A DNA stretch of 64,000 nt from Roseiarcus sp963726105 (GTDB lineage Bacteria; Pseudomonadota; Alphaproteobacteria; Rhizobiales; Beijerinckiaceae). Positions 52,668-61,547 of the stretch are shown piece after piece. The stretch spans positions 310,001-374,000 of the forward strand of contig CAVSBJ010000024.1 of the NCBI GenBank assembly GCA_963726105.1, read 5' to 3'. Position numbers and translations under genes: made by a program. How positions within the stretch are numbered: position 1 is the first letter of the stretch; every line of letters begins with the position of its first letter. Below the pieces are notes generated by a model. That model was not told the origin of the DNA and searched no databases. It saw only the letters and a program-made list of their open reading frames with translations.

Positions 52668-55316
52668 TTGGAAACGCCGGAGCTTCCGACACTCAGGTCC
52701 TATCATTTCTGGATCGCCAACGAGACAATGGAGGACTACTCCCTGCGGTTTGCGGCGCGCTCGTTTCGGCGTTGGTCGCCTTTCGTAGTCGCCAATACCG
52801 CTCTCGGCGGCATTTCTTTCCTCGCGCTGGAGGCCATAGGCGCAACCATCACGCTAAACTATGGGTTCTTCAACGCCGCACTCGCCATCGGAGCGGTGTC
52901 ACTCTTTATCTTTGTCACCGGCTTTCCCATAGCGTACTATTCCAGTAAATACAATATAGATTTAGATCTATTAACCCGTGGCGCGGGCTTTGGTTATATC
53001 GGTTCAACGATCACTTCACTAATTTACGCCAGCTTTACTTTCATCTTCTTCGCGCTGGAAGGCGCGATTATGGCGCAAGCGCTGAATCTCTATGCCCACA
53101 TTCCCCTCGTTATTGGCTACATCATTTCTTCGATGGCAATAATTCCGGTCACCGCCATGGGCATAACGATGATCTCGCGCCTCCAGCTCGCGACGCAGCC
53201 TCTCTGGGTCGCCATGGCGCTGCTTCCCTTCGCGATGATCGCGATCAAAGCACCGGACAAAATCACCGCGTGGACGAACTTTACGGGGTACGACGCATCG
53301 AGGCCCGTTTTTGACCTTGCTGCCTTCGGGGCGGCAGTCGGCGTCATGTGCTCGCTTGCCGTGCAGATCGGAGAGCAGGTCGACTATCTCCGTTTCTTGC
53401 CCGAAAAGACGGTCGCGAACAAAAAGGCGTGGTGGTGCGCCGTTGTGCTGGCCGGGCCGGGTTGGGTTATCATCGGCGGACTGAAAATCCTCGCCGGCAG
53501 CTTGCTCGCCGTCCTCGTCCTTTCGGACGGGGGGACGCGCGCAGCAGCGCTTGAGCCGGTGCATATGTATCTCGCAGCCTACGACTACGTGTTCAGGTCG
53601 CCATCGCTGGTTCTGTTCGCCGCCGCGCTTTTTGTCGTCATGTCACAGGTCAAGATCAACGTCACCAATGCTTATGCCGGCTCGCTCGCCTGGTCCAACT
53701 TTTTCTCTCGCCTGACCCACTACCATGCTGGCCGGGTCGTGTACCTTGTCTTCAATATTCTCATCTCGCTACTGTTGATGTTGTTGGGCATATTCGATAC
53801 GGTCGAGGTCGTTCTTTCCATCTACTCCAATCTCGCCATGGCCTGGATGGGCGCGATCCTAGCGGATCTGTGCGTTCTAAAACCGCTCGGGATCAGTCCC
53901 GCTTTCATCGAGTTTAAGCGCGCGCACTTGCGCGACTTTAATCCCGTCGGCTGCGGCGGCATGGCACTTGGCTCCTTGGTCTCGGTTGTTGCCTTTACTG
54001 GGGCCCTGGGCAAAATGGCCCAAGCCTATTCCGCCCCTCTCTCCTTCATGCTCGCCTTTGTTGGCGCGACGCTCATCGGCTTTGTCACCCGCGGCGGCTA
54101 TTATCTTGCCCGCTCGCCGCTCGCCGCCTTTGGGGGCGCCTCGGGTCCCGCCATACGCTGCGAGATCTGCGACCACAGCTACGAGCGGGACGATATGGCG
54201 TATTGCAACTTTTATGAGCGCCCAATCTGTTCGCTTTGTTGCAGTCTCGACGCCCACTGTCATGACTCCTGCAAGAAGTCGAGCCAGACGCTGGAAAGAT
54301 CTCGGTCGCGCTACTTGGGCGAGACCGCGGCGCGACGCATAGCGCCGCACACCCCCCAGAGGATCCTGAAGGTCAGCGGCCTTCTGATCGCGCTTGCGGT
54401 GGTCACCGCGGCCCTGTTTCTGCTCACATACCACCTCGTCGACCCGCGCGCCGCGACGGCGCAACTCGACAATGGCGCACTGTTGCTGCGCGTGTTCCTC
54501 GCTATGCTGCCCCTTCTCGCAGTCGGCGCGTGGTGGGTCGTGCTTTCCGCCGAAAGCCATGAAATGGCGCATCGCAACCTCGTGCGTTCACTCGAAAAGC
54601 TCAACGAGACTCAGGATGAGCTGGCGCGCACGGAGCGGCTTGCCGCCATCGGTCAGCTCACGGCAACCGTGAGCCACGAATTGCGCAATCCGCTCGGCAC
54701 GTTGATGAGCTCTGTCGCTATTCTGAAGCGTTCAACTCGGCCCGACCCTGTGATCGACGGGGAGTTCGACCGCGTTCAACGCAATATCCGGCGCTGCGTG
54801 CGCATCATCGATGATCTGCTCGAGTTCTCCCGCCGCCCCAACGTCGCCATGGCGCCGCTGGCACTCGACGCGTGGCTTTGCGAGCAAGTGGCCGACCTTT
54901 CGGCTCTCGCGCCGGTGCGGCTTGAGCTCGACCTATCTTGCGACCGCATGATCGAGGCTGATGGAGAGCGCCTGAGGCAGGTGCTGATCAATCTCGTTCA
55001 AAACGGCATGCAGGCGGTGCTGGAGCGCGCGCCCGCGAGCGGCGGGCGGGTCCTCGTTTCCACCCGCTGCCTGGGCGATGAGGTTTTGTTGAGTGTAGTC
55101 GACGACGGGATTGGAATGAGGGACGAGGTCAAAAGCCGTCTGTTCGAGCCGCTCTACTCCACCAAACCGTTCGGCCTCGGCCTTGGCCTCGCCCTCGTTC
55201 AGCGAATCGTCGAGCGACATGGTGGTCAGCTTGCTATCGAGTCCCAACCGAACGACGGATGTATGGTCGAGATCCGTCTGCCGGCGATGAAGCCTGAACT
55301 AGCCTATGTTTCGTGA
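52668..55316 (+). CDS. NCS1-type permease fused to a histidine kinase
   Basis: An 882-residue fusion. Residues 1-490 form a purine/cytosine-type (NCS1) permease with about 12 membrane segments (SFRRWSPFVVANTALGGISF, then QIGEQVDYLRFLP). A cysteine cluster follows (CEICDHSYERDDMAYC, then CSLCCSLDAHCHDSC), then two more membrane segments (residues 565-630). The kinase has the H-box TATVSHELRNPLGTLM, N-box QVLINLVQNGMQAVLE and G-boxes DDGIGM and GLGLGLALVQ. The start is TTG 52668 or ATG 52728; the upstream start keeps the NETMEDYSLR segment. It overlaps the next gene by 11 bases. Likely a sensor that reads an imported or bound amide/nucleobase. Confidence 0.88.
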   Translation: METPELPTLRSYHFWIANETMEDYSLRFAARSFRRWSPFVVANTALGGISFLALEAIGATITLNYGFFNAALAIGAVSLFIFVTGFPIAYYSSKYNIDLDLLTRGAGFGYIGSTITSLIYASFTFIFFALEGAIMAQALNLYAHIPLVIGYIISSMAIIPVTAMGITMISRLQLATQPLWVAMALLPFAMIAIKAPDKITAWTNFTGYDASRPVFDLAAFGAAVGVMCSLAVQIGEQVDYLRFLPEKTVANKKAWWCAVVLAGPGWVIIGGLKILAGSLLAVLVLSDGGTRAAALEPVHMYLAAYDYVFRSPSLVLFAAALFVVMSQVKINVTNAYAGSLAWSNFFSRLTHYHAGRVVYLVFNILISLLLMLLGIFDTVEVVLSIYSNLAMAWMGAILADLCVLKPLGISPAFIEFKRAHLRDFNPVGCGGMALGSLVSVVAFTGALGKMAQAYSAPLSFMLAFVGATLIGFVTRGGYYLARSPLAAFGGASGPAIRCEICDHSYERDDMAYCNFYERPICSLCCSLDAHCHDSCKKSSQTLERSRSRYLGETAARRIAPHTPQRILKVSGLLIALAVVTAALFLLTYHLVDPRAATAQLDNGALLLRVFLAMLPLLAVGAWWVVLSAESHEMAHRNLVRSLEKLNETQDELARTERLAAIGQLTATVSHELRNPLGTLMSSVAILKRSTRPDPVIDGEFDRVQRNIRRCVRIIDDLLEFSRRPNVAMAPLALDAWLCEQVADLSALAPVRLELDLSCDRMIEADGERLRQVLINLVQNGMQAVLERAPASGGRVLVSTRCLGDEVLLSVVDDGIGMRDEVKSRLFEPLYSTKPFGLGLGLALVQRIVERHGGQLAIESQPNDGCMVEIRLPAMKPELAYVS

Positions 55317-56508
55317 CCCGCGGCCGGATAAGATATCACGTCTGCTGATCGTGGACGACGATCAGGACTTCGCCGCGAGCCTCGCGGGGCTCCTCGCGCT
55401 GGAGGGGTACGAGGTCCTCGTCGCGCACGATATCGCAACGGCGCTCACACTTGCGCCGCGAGCGGCGGTCGCCCTCGTGGATATCCGCCTAGGCCGCGAT
55501 GACGGCGTGAAGCTCGCGGCCGATATGTTAGAGCGCGACCCCAAACTCCTGGTGGTAATGATCACAGCCTATGCCTCAGTGCAGACTGCGATAAAGGCAC
55601 TCCGTGCGGGCGTCTACGACTACCTTTGCAAACCCTTCGAGCCGGACGATCTGTTGGCGACGGTTGGCCGCTGTTTTGATCGGCTGCGGCTTGTGCGCGA
55701 GCGTGCTGACGCCGAGCGCCGGCTGCTTCTTAGCCGCCGGATGGAGACGATCGGGCGCCTCGCGGCGGCGATCGCGCATGAATTCAACAACCTCCTTGCA
55801 GTTGTCGTTGGAAATCTGCGCCTCGCACAGGAGGAAATTGCTCGTGGCGACCGGCGTGATGAAGCGAGGCTGAACGAATTGACATGCGACGCACTCGACG
55901 CACTGGTGGATGGAATCGCGGCAAACCGCCGGATTCTTGCGATCGGGCGAGCCCAGACGCTCGTGCCGCGCGTCCTCGACCTCGGCAAATCTATTGAAGG
56001 CATTGCGCGGCGTATCGAGCGCGTGGTTGGCAAGCGCATCGCGCTGGAAGTGGCCGTCCCAGCCCAGACACTTTTTGTTCGCGTGGACGAGAGTCAGCTC
56101 GAGGCCTGTCTGCTGACCTTGGCCGTTAACGCACGAGACGCCGACGCCGGCCACGTTCGCCTCATCGTCCGAGAGGAATCGCTAGACGCCGATTCGCAAC
56201 CTCTCACAGAGGAGATGCGTCCCGGCCCTTATGTCTGCGTAGTCGTCGAGGACGACGGAAAAGGCATGTCGCCGGAGGTCGCCGAACTCGCAATGGCACC
56301 ATTTTTCTCCACGAAGTCGACCGAGATCGGCAGCGGAATCGGCCTCAGCATGGCCTACGGTTTCGCCCGTCAGAGCGGCGGCAATCTGGTCATCGATAGC
56401 GCTGAGGGAGCTGGCGCACGTGTTACCCTGCTTCTGCCATCGCTTCCGACAACCGCCGTGGAAGATGGGCCGGCGCCGCATTCGGGCGAAAGTCTAACGG
56501 AGCGGTAA
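55306..56508 (+). CDS. Receiver-histidine kinase hybrid
   Basis: A 400-residue protein with an N-terminal receiver domain (LLIVDDDQDFAASLAG, phospho-Asp in VALVDIRLG, Lys in DYLCKPF) and a C-terminal kinase (H-box AAAIAHEFNNLLAVVVGNL, then VEDDGKGMSPEV and GSGIGLSMAYG). The receiver-first order suggests it takes phosphate from the upstream fusion kinase. Its stop lies inside the 3' end of the convergent response-regulator gene (86-base overlap). Confidence 0.88.
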   Translation: MFRDPRPDKISRLLIVDDDQDFAASLAGLLALEGYEVLVAHDIATALTLAPRAAVALVDIRLGRDDGVKLAADMLERDPKLLVVMITAYASVQTAIKALRAGVYDYLCKPFEPDDLLATVGRCFDRLRLVRERADAERRLLLSRRMETIGRLAAAIAHEFNNLLAVVVGNLRLAQEEIARGDRRDEARLNELTCDALDALVDGIAANRRILAIGRAQTLVPRVLDLGKSIEGIARRIERVVGKRIALEVAVPAQTLFVRVDESQLEACLLTLAVNARDADAGHVRLIVREESLDADSQPLTEEMRPGPYVCVVVEDDGKGMSPEVAELAMAPFFSTKSTEIGSGIGLSMAYGFARQSGGNLVIDSAEGAGARVTLLLPSLPTTAVEDGPAPHSGESLTER

Positions 56509-57214
56509 AGACATATCCCTCACCACGGACGGTGCGGATCATTCGCGCGTGACGCCCGTGGTCGCCAAGCTTGCGGCGAAGCTTCCCCACAAGGACATCG
56601 ACGCTGCGGTCGAGCGGCGCCCACTGGCGGTGGGCGATGAGATCGAGAATCTGGTCACGCGTAAGCACTCGTCCCGGACGCTGGACTAGAGCCGTCAGCA
56701 GGCGGAGCTCTTGACCGGTAAGAGGGATGTGCACGCCATCCGGCCCAACAAGTGTTTGACCCTCGAGATCGCAGCTGAATCCGTAAAAGCACGTCAGTTT
56801 GTCCTGCGGGGGCGACGGCGTCCCCCGCATGGCCCCGTGAGTTTGCGAACGGCGCAGGATCGTCCGGATACGGGCGAGCAGCTCGCGTGGCTCGAACGGT
56901 TTCGTTATGTAGTCGTCCGCGCCAATCTCAAGACAGACGATCTTGTCGATGATCTCGCATTTGCCCGAGAGCATGATGAGGGGCGTTTCCGACGAGGCGC
57001 ACAGCGAGCGAGCGAGCGTGATGCCGTCGTCTCCGTCCGGAAAGGTCATGTCAAGGATAATGAGGTCGAACGTTCCGGCCGCGGTCGCCTCCCGCATGGC
57101 TACGCCGCTCAGGGCGAATTCCGCGGCAAATCCTTCATGCTCGAGGAATTTGGTGACGAAACCGCACATGCGCCGGTCGTCGTCCACGATCAGGATTCGC
57201 TGGCGAGCCGCCAT
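56423..57214 (-). CDS. OmpR-family response regulator
   Basis: A 263-residue response regulator: receiver domain (ILIVDDDRRMCGFV, phospho-Asp in LIILDMTFPDGDDG, Lys in DYITKPFEPRELLARI) and a C-terminal winged helix (LTGQELRLLTALVQRPGRVLTRDQILDL, MIRTVRGEGYVF). It is convergent with the two kinases and divergent from formamidase, so probably controls the amide genes. Confidence 0.92.
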   Translation of the reverse strand: MAARQRILIVDDDRRMCGFVTKFLEHEGFAAEFALSGVAMREATAAGTFDLIILDMTFPDGDDGITLARSLCASSETPLIMLSGKCEIIDKIVCLEIGADDYITKPFEPRELLARIRTILRRSQTHGAMRGTPSPPQDKLTCFYGFSCDLEGQTLVGPDGVHIPLTGQELRLLTALVQRPGRVLTRDQILDLIAHRQWAPLDRSVDVLVGKLRRKLGDHGRHARMIRTVRGEGYVFTAPLDFRPNAAPAHLPRRLSEAMAEAG

Positions 57215-57470
57215 TGTCCTCCCTTTGCCGTGGTTCCGATTCCAGAGGGAACCGTCGTTCTCGCAACCTTATACAGCATCCCCTTCGTTCGCGGAGCCTC
57301 GGCGCTTGGCCTTTACAAAAAATTACAAAGGCGGACGCGGCAGCAGGAAGGGCGCTTACATGGAGCCTGTACTCTGTCGGAAGGCTGATGGCGCGCAGCC
57401 TGCTTCAAAAGCGCGCCGCAGCGGGCGAAACGCCTGGCCCAACCTTCATTTGACTGGGAGTGAAACGAAA
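57215..57470. promoter_or_regulatory. Divergent region between the response regulator and formamidase
   Basis: 256 bases holding the promoters of both genes. GGGAG precedes the fmdA ATG by 9 bases. No clear repeat that would mark an OmpR-type site was seen. Confidence 0.4.
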
Positions 57471-58727
57471 ATGCCCAAGAACCTGTTTCCACTCGACAAC
57501 GCCAAGAAGTTCAAGGACCAGAAGATTGTTGGCCACAACCGCTGGCACCCGGACATTCCGGCCGCGGTGCACGTCAAGCCCGGAGACACCTTTCGCGCCG
57601 ACTGCCGGGAGTGGTTCGATGGCGCGATCAAGAACGACAACTCGGCCGACGATATCCGCCACGCACCGCTGCCCGGGGTGCACGTGCTATCTGGGCCGTT
57701 CCATGTCGAAGGCGCCGAGCCGGGCGATCTGCTGGTGGTGGACATCCTGGAGATCAACTCTTGCGACCAGGAGGATTCGGGGCCTTTCTCAGGCATGGGC
57801 TGGGGCTATACCGGGGTGTTCGCCACGAAGAATGGAGGAGGCTTCCTGACCGAGCGTTTCCCCGACGCATACAAGGTGATCTGGGATTTTAACGGCGACG
57901 TCGCGACCTCACGCCACATTCCCGAGGTGTCTTATGTGGGCATCCACCACCCCGGACTGATGGGGACCGCGCCGTCGGCGGAATTGCTGGCCAAATGGAC
58001 CGCTCGCGAAAAGGCATTGATCGCCACCGACCCCATGCGCGTACCTCCTTTGGCGCTGCCGCCGCTGCCCGACAGCGCGATCCTGGGCTCGCTGAGCGGC
58101 GCCGAATTCAACCGTGTCGCGGGCGAGGCCGCACGCACCGCCCCGCCGCGGGAGAATGGCGGCAACCAAGACATCAAGAACCTAACCGCAGGCAGCCGGA
58201 TATTTTACCCGGTGTTCGTCCCTGGCGCCAAACTATCGTTCGGCGACCTTCACTTCTCCCAGGGCGACGGGGAGATCACCTTCTGTGGGGCGATTGAAAT
58301 GGGCGGCTTCATGGACCTGCATGTCGACCTCATCAAGGGCGGCATGACCAAGTACGGCATCAAGGAAAACGCCATGTTCATGCCAGGGCTGCGCGACCCG
58401 CAGTATTCGGAATGGCTGGCCTTCTCCGGAGTGTCGGTGGATTCCAACGGCAAGCAGCACTACTTGGATTCCTGGCTAGCCTACCAGAACGCCTGCAACC
58501 ACGCGATCGATTACCTCATGAAGTTCGGCTACACCGATATCCAGGCTTACATGATCCTGGGAACGGCTCCGGTCGAAGGTCGCCTGTCGGGAGTGGTCGA
58601 TATTCCGAATTCCTGCTCGACCATCTACATACCCCGCGCGATCTTCGACTTCGACATAAGGCCGTCGGCGAAGGGGCCCCAGCACAAAGTTGCGCAAGGC
58701 CTGCAAGTGCCGCGTTCGGCCAATTGA
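57471..58727 (+). CDS. fmdA: Formamidase (acetamidase/formamidase family)
   Basis: A 418-residue FmdA/AmdA-family enzyme hydrolysing formamide to formate and ammonia. The start MPKNLFPLDNAKKFKDQK and the body (HNRWHPDIPAAVHVKPGD, then PGVHVLSGPFHVEGAEPGDLLVVDILEI, FSQGDGEITFCGAIEMGG) match Methylophilus-type formamidase. The ATG at 57471 is preferred over an upstream open extension. It leads an operon-like run with AmiS/UreI and FmdB genes. Confidence 0.94.
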   Translation: MPKNLFPLDNAKKFKDQKIVGHNRWHPDIPAAVHVKPGDTFRADCREWFDGAIKNDNSADDIRHAPLPGVHVLSGPFHVEGAEPGDLLVVDILEINSCDQEDSGPFSGMGWGYTGVFATKNGGGFLTERFPDAYKVIWDFNGDVATSRHIPEVSYVGIHHPGLMGTAPSAELLAKWTAREKALIATDPMRVPPLALPPLPDSAILGSLSGAEFNRVAGEAARTAPPRENGGNQDIKNLTAGSRIFYPVFVPGAKLSFGDLHFSQGDGEITFCGAIEMGGFMDLHVDLIKGGMTKYGIKENAMFMPGLRDPQYSEWLAFSGVSVDSNGKQHYLDSWLAYQNACNHAIDYLMKFGYTDIQAYMILGTAPVEGRLSGVVDIPNSCSTIYIPRAIFDFDIRPSAKGPQHKVAQGLQVPRSAN

Positions 58728-58755
58728 GGCGCCATCAACCACGTCGCGAAGCCCC

Positions 58756-58780
58756 AGCCCCGTCGCGCTGCGACGGGGCT
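58756..58780 (+). terminator. Terminator after fmdA
   Basis: A near-perfect stem AGCCCCGTCGC / GCGACGGGGCT with a 3-base loop, 28 bases past the fmdA stop; a T5 run follows at 58791-58795. It could reduce read-through into amiS. Confidence 0.75.
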
Positions 58781-58919
58781 AAACGAGGCCTTTTTCCGAC
58801 CGCAACCGACGCGGCCGTCTGCAAGTAATCTCAAGGCGCAGGCGCGACGCTCGTCGCGTCCGCGGTCGCTTCAACGAACAGGGGCCCGGCCAGCGGGTCG
58901 CACAAGAAAGGGGAACGTC

Positions 58920-59438
58920 ATGCTGTTGGGTTTGGCTCTATTCTATGTCGGCGCCGTGTTGTGCCTCAACGGCATCTGGCTGCTTGGCAAGATCGGCGAC
59001 GCCGAGATCGGCGTAATCGACGTGTTCGTCGGTTTTGTCACTCTAGCTGTGGCGCTTTATTCGGCATTCGGGCCGAACGCTGATCTGTCCAGCGTCAAGG
59101 CGGCCGCGCTGACGCTCATGTTCACTTTCACCTATTTCTGGGTGGCCTGGAATCGCTGGAATAAGGCCGACGGCCGCGGTCTCGGCTGGTTCTGTCTGTT
59201 CGTCGCGGTCACCTGCGTGCCGGTTTTCCTGCAAGGCTTTCACGACGCCCGCACCACATGGGACGTCTGGTTCGCAATTTGTTGGTTGTCCTGGGGCATA
59301 CTGTGGTTCTTGTTCTTTCTCATTCTGGCGCTCGGCCGGACGAATCTGACCCGGCTGACTGGCGGGATTTGCGCGTTGCAGGGCGTCTACACCGGCTGGC
59401 TTCCCGGCTTCCTTCTGTTGTCGGGCATTTTGAAGTAG
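58920..59438 (+). CDS. amiS: AmiS/UreI-family amide/urea channel
   Basis: A 172-residue inner-membrane protein with about six hydrophobic segments. NGIWLLGKIGDAEIGVIDVFVG near residue 18, TFTYFWVAWN near residue 76 and TGWLPGFLLLSG at the C-terminus are diagnostic of the family. It passes short amides or urea across the membrane, here feeding formamidase. Confidence 0.9.
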   Translation: MLLGLALFYVGAVLCLNGIWLLGKIGDAEIGVIDVFVGFVTLAVALYSAFGPNADLSSVKAAALTLMFTFTYFWVAWNRWNKADGRGLGWFCLFVAVTCVPVFLQGFHDARTTWDVWFAICWLSWGILWFLFFLILALGRTNLTRLTGGICALQGVYTGWLPGFLLLSGILK

Positions 59439-59460
59439 GCAGCGACTCCGATTTGGGAGC

Positions 59461-59517
59461 GGCGTCCTGACCGGTTGGCTGCCGGGCTACCTGCTCCTGG
59501 CCGGAGCCATGCATTGA
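59461..59517 (+). pseudogene. Duplicated C-terminal tail of an AmiS/UreI gene
   Basis: Nineteen codons, GVLTGWLPGYLLLAGAMH and a stop, 22 bases after the amiS stop. They parallel the true amiS end (GVYTGWLPGFLLLSGILK) but differ in several residues. This is a remnant of a second amiS, left by deletion between two tandem copies or by recombination. Confidence 0.8.
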
Positions 59518-59533
59518 CGGCGGAACACGAGAT

Positions 59534-59764
59534 ATGCCTCTGTATGACTACTTCTGCAGTGATTGCGGGTCATTCCGTGAAATGATCCGCATGGCCGACT
59601 GTGGGCTCGACCAACCCTGCCCGAGTTGCGGCGCCCAAGCCCAGCGCGTGCTGTCGACGCCCTTTTTCGCCGATAGCGGCGACACTGCGGACGCGCCCGC
59701 CCAGCGCGTCCCGGGCGCCGCCGGCTCCTGGCGTCACATGTGCGGCTTCGGTTGCCGTCATTGA
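59534..59764 (+). CDS. fmdB: FmdB-family zinc-ribbon protein
   Basis: A 76-residue protein opening MPLYDYFCSDCGSFREM with a second pair CPSCGAQAQRVLSTP, the four-cysteine FmdB zinc ribbon. FmdB is found with formamidase genes and was proposed as a regulator. It follows the amiS tail remnant. Confidence 0.88.
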   Translation: MPLYDYFCSDCGSFREMIRMADCGLDQPCPSCGAQAQRVLSTPFFADSGDTADAPAQRVPGAAGSWRHMCGFGCRH

Positions 59765-59877
59765 GCGACTTCCGGCTGGAACCACGTGGCCCGCCCACGT
59801 GCGGCCACGTTCTTTCCGGGATTACGGTGATAGGTGGTGACTGCGCCAGAGTGGTGGACCATCAACGGGAGGGACTC

Positions 59878-60165
59878 ATGGTTTTCTACGAATACCTATG
59901 CCACGCCGATGGTGCATTCAACATCATGCGCCGCCTGGGTAAGGCGCCGTCGAACGCCCCCTGCCCGAGCTGCGGCAGCCAAGCCCAGCGCATGCTGTCG
60001 GCGCCGATGGTGCTCAACGGTCGGCGTTCGTCATTGTTCTCGGCCATCGATAGAGCGGAAAAAAGCCGCCACGAACCGGAGGTGGTCACATCCCTGCCGC
60101 CGTCAGGGGTGCGCCGGCCGCAGGTGCGCATGACCCCTGAGTTGCGGAAACTGCCCCGGCCATGA
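59878..60165 (+). CDS. FmdB-like protein with incomplete zinc ribbon
   Basis: A 95-residue paralogue of the preceding gene with a GGGAGG site upstream. It opens MVFYEYLCHADGAFNIM; the first cysteine pair is reduced to one Cys (CHAD for CxxC), while CPSCGSQAQRMLSAP is kept. It may not bind zinc normally. The C-terminal half differs from its neighbour. Confidence 0.8.
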   Translation: MVFYEYLCHADGAFNIMRRLGKAPSNAPCPSCGSQAQRMLSAPMVLNGRRSSLFSAIDRAEKSRHEPEVVTSLPPSGVRRPQVRMTPELRKLPRP

Positions 60166-60330
60166 GGTGTGCTCGTCGACAGAGATGCCTTCGAAGATCA
60201 GATAGTCGGAACCGAAATGCGGCTGGGTCGGGCATGCCGACTCCAACTCCTCCGGGTCTTGGCGGCGGAAATGTCACGGGAATCCGCGGGTCGAGGCGCG
60301 TGTTAGAGGGCCATTCAGCCGCAAGGGATG
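60166..60330. other. Gap between fmdB-like gene and crcB remnant
   Basis: 165 bases, no gene recognised. Confidence 0.3.
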
Positions 60331-60709
60331 AAGCATATCGTTCTCCACCTGCCTGCTGATTGCGGTCGGCGGCGCCCTGGGGGACGCTGGCTCGCTATTT
60401 GGTCTCGGTTGCCGCCGTCCCGTTCAGCCACACGCTGCCTTGGGGCACGATACTGTCAGGATCGTTCGTAATTGGCTTATTCGGCGCGTTGACCTTGAGC
60501 CACGGCCGCCACCGCTGCCCGAAACAGCAAGACTCTTCATCATGGTTGGGTTCTGCGGTGGTTTTACGACACTCTCCTTTTTCAGCCTCCAGACGCTCGA
60601 TCTAATGCGGAACGGGTCGCTCAAGCGTGCGCTGATCAATGCGGTTGCTTCCGTCGTCCTGTGCGTCGGAGCGGTCGCAGTTTTGGGCATGCACTCGCGG
60701 CGGAGCTAA
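60331..60709 (+). pseudogene. crcB: CrcB/Fluc fluoride channel gene, frame-broken
   Basis: Three frames together recover a CrcB protein: LLIAVGGALG, then TLARYLVSVAAVPFSHTLPWGTILSGSF in a second frame after a G-run near 60384, then ARLFIMVGFCGGFTTLSFFSLQTLD and ALINAVASVVLCVGAV in a third frame from about 60510. The GFCGGFTT core is diagnostic of fluoride exporters. With two frame changes the gene is probably dead, unless these are base errors. Confidence 0.75.
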
Positions 60710-61200
60710 ATGGGGGCTGCCAAAATTGTGCAGATTGAGATCGAAGAAGAGGCGCAATATGAGTCCACGCTAATCGAGATTCATGGAGCGAAATCTCGAC
60801 CGCTGCTGGCTAGCTAAACCCAACACTTGATGCCCGCGTTTGAGGGATTTGAGGGTTTTGTTTGGATCGGCGACCCCTTCGAAGGGTTTGGCGATTCGAA
60901 GAAGTGGTTGATGCCAGCCCGGCTATGGGCGACCGCTCCCTCACAAACTCGGGTGGGTGCTGCAAACCCCAGCCCTTCGATTTTGTATCTGGCAAGCAAA
61001 CTTTGAAGCGAAAAGAAAACTACACGACCAAAACGAATGGGTTGGTATTTTTTCGGAAGATCACTTTACCCCGGTAGATATGGGCCCTGCCATTTTCTTG
61101 CGCATTTTGGGCGATTACAAAGGCTTGTGGCGCCATTTCCTTCCGACCCTCAAAGTGGCGAGGACCCCGTCTGAGGCGGCGCGCGGGCAGGCATGGTGAA
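60710..61200. other. Gene-poor stretch before IS debris
   Basis: About 490 bases without a real gene. At 61041-61075 there is a 34-base match with three mismatches to the 3' end of tdh (49016-49050), possibly the tail of a lost dehydrogenase gene. Confidence 0.4.
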
Positions 61201-61214
61201 GGGGCGCCGTGCCG

Positions 61215-61364
61215 ATTGTGCTGTTCACGGAAGCGGTTGATCGCAGCTTGCAGGTCGGCGTCAGAGCGAAAGGCGCCGCGCTTGAGTTTGCGCTTTGTGA
61301 GGTTGGCGGAGAAGCCCTCGACGCGGTTGCGCCAAGAGGCGATGTCGGTGTGAAGTGGATCGTC
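61215..61364 (-). pseudogene. IS630-family transposase remnant
   Basis: About 50 codons match the C-terminus of IS630-type transposases: DIASWRNRVEGFSANLTKRK and SDADLQAAINRFREQHN, including the final Glu of the DDE set in VEGF. No 5' part is present. Confidence 0.75.
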
Positions 61365-61384
61365 CTGGATGACGTTGCTGTTGA

Positions 61385-61442
61385 TTTCCACTGAGAACTG
61401 ACCCGGGCAGCACGGGGTTTTTTCCGCTGAGAACTGATCCAT
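61385..61442. repeat. IS21-like terminal repeats
   Basis: Two direct copies of a 20-mer (tttccactgagaactgaccc at 61386-61405, tttccgctgagaactgatcc about 36 bases on). Multiple such repeats are the mark of IS21-family ends. No istA/istB genes are near, so this is an end fragment. Confidence 0.55.
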
Positions 61443-61547
61443 GTTCGAACCTCGCCCCTTGGCTTGCGCAGGGGCGTCGGAGTGATCGACAGTATCCATT
61501 CGGCGTGGGCCGCAGTGCGCCTGTCTGCTGAACGTTCCGGTATTGGG

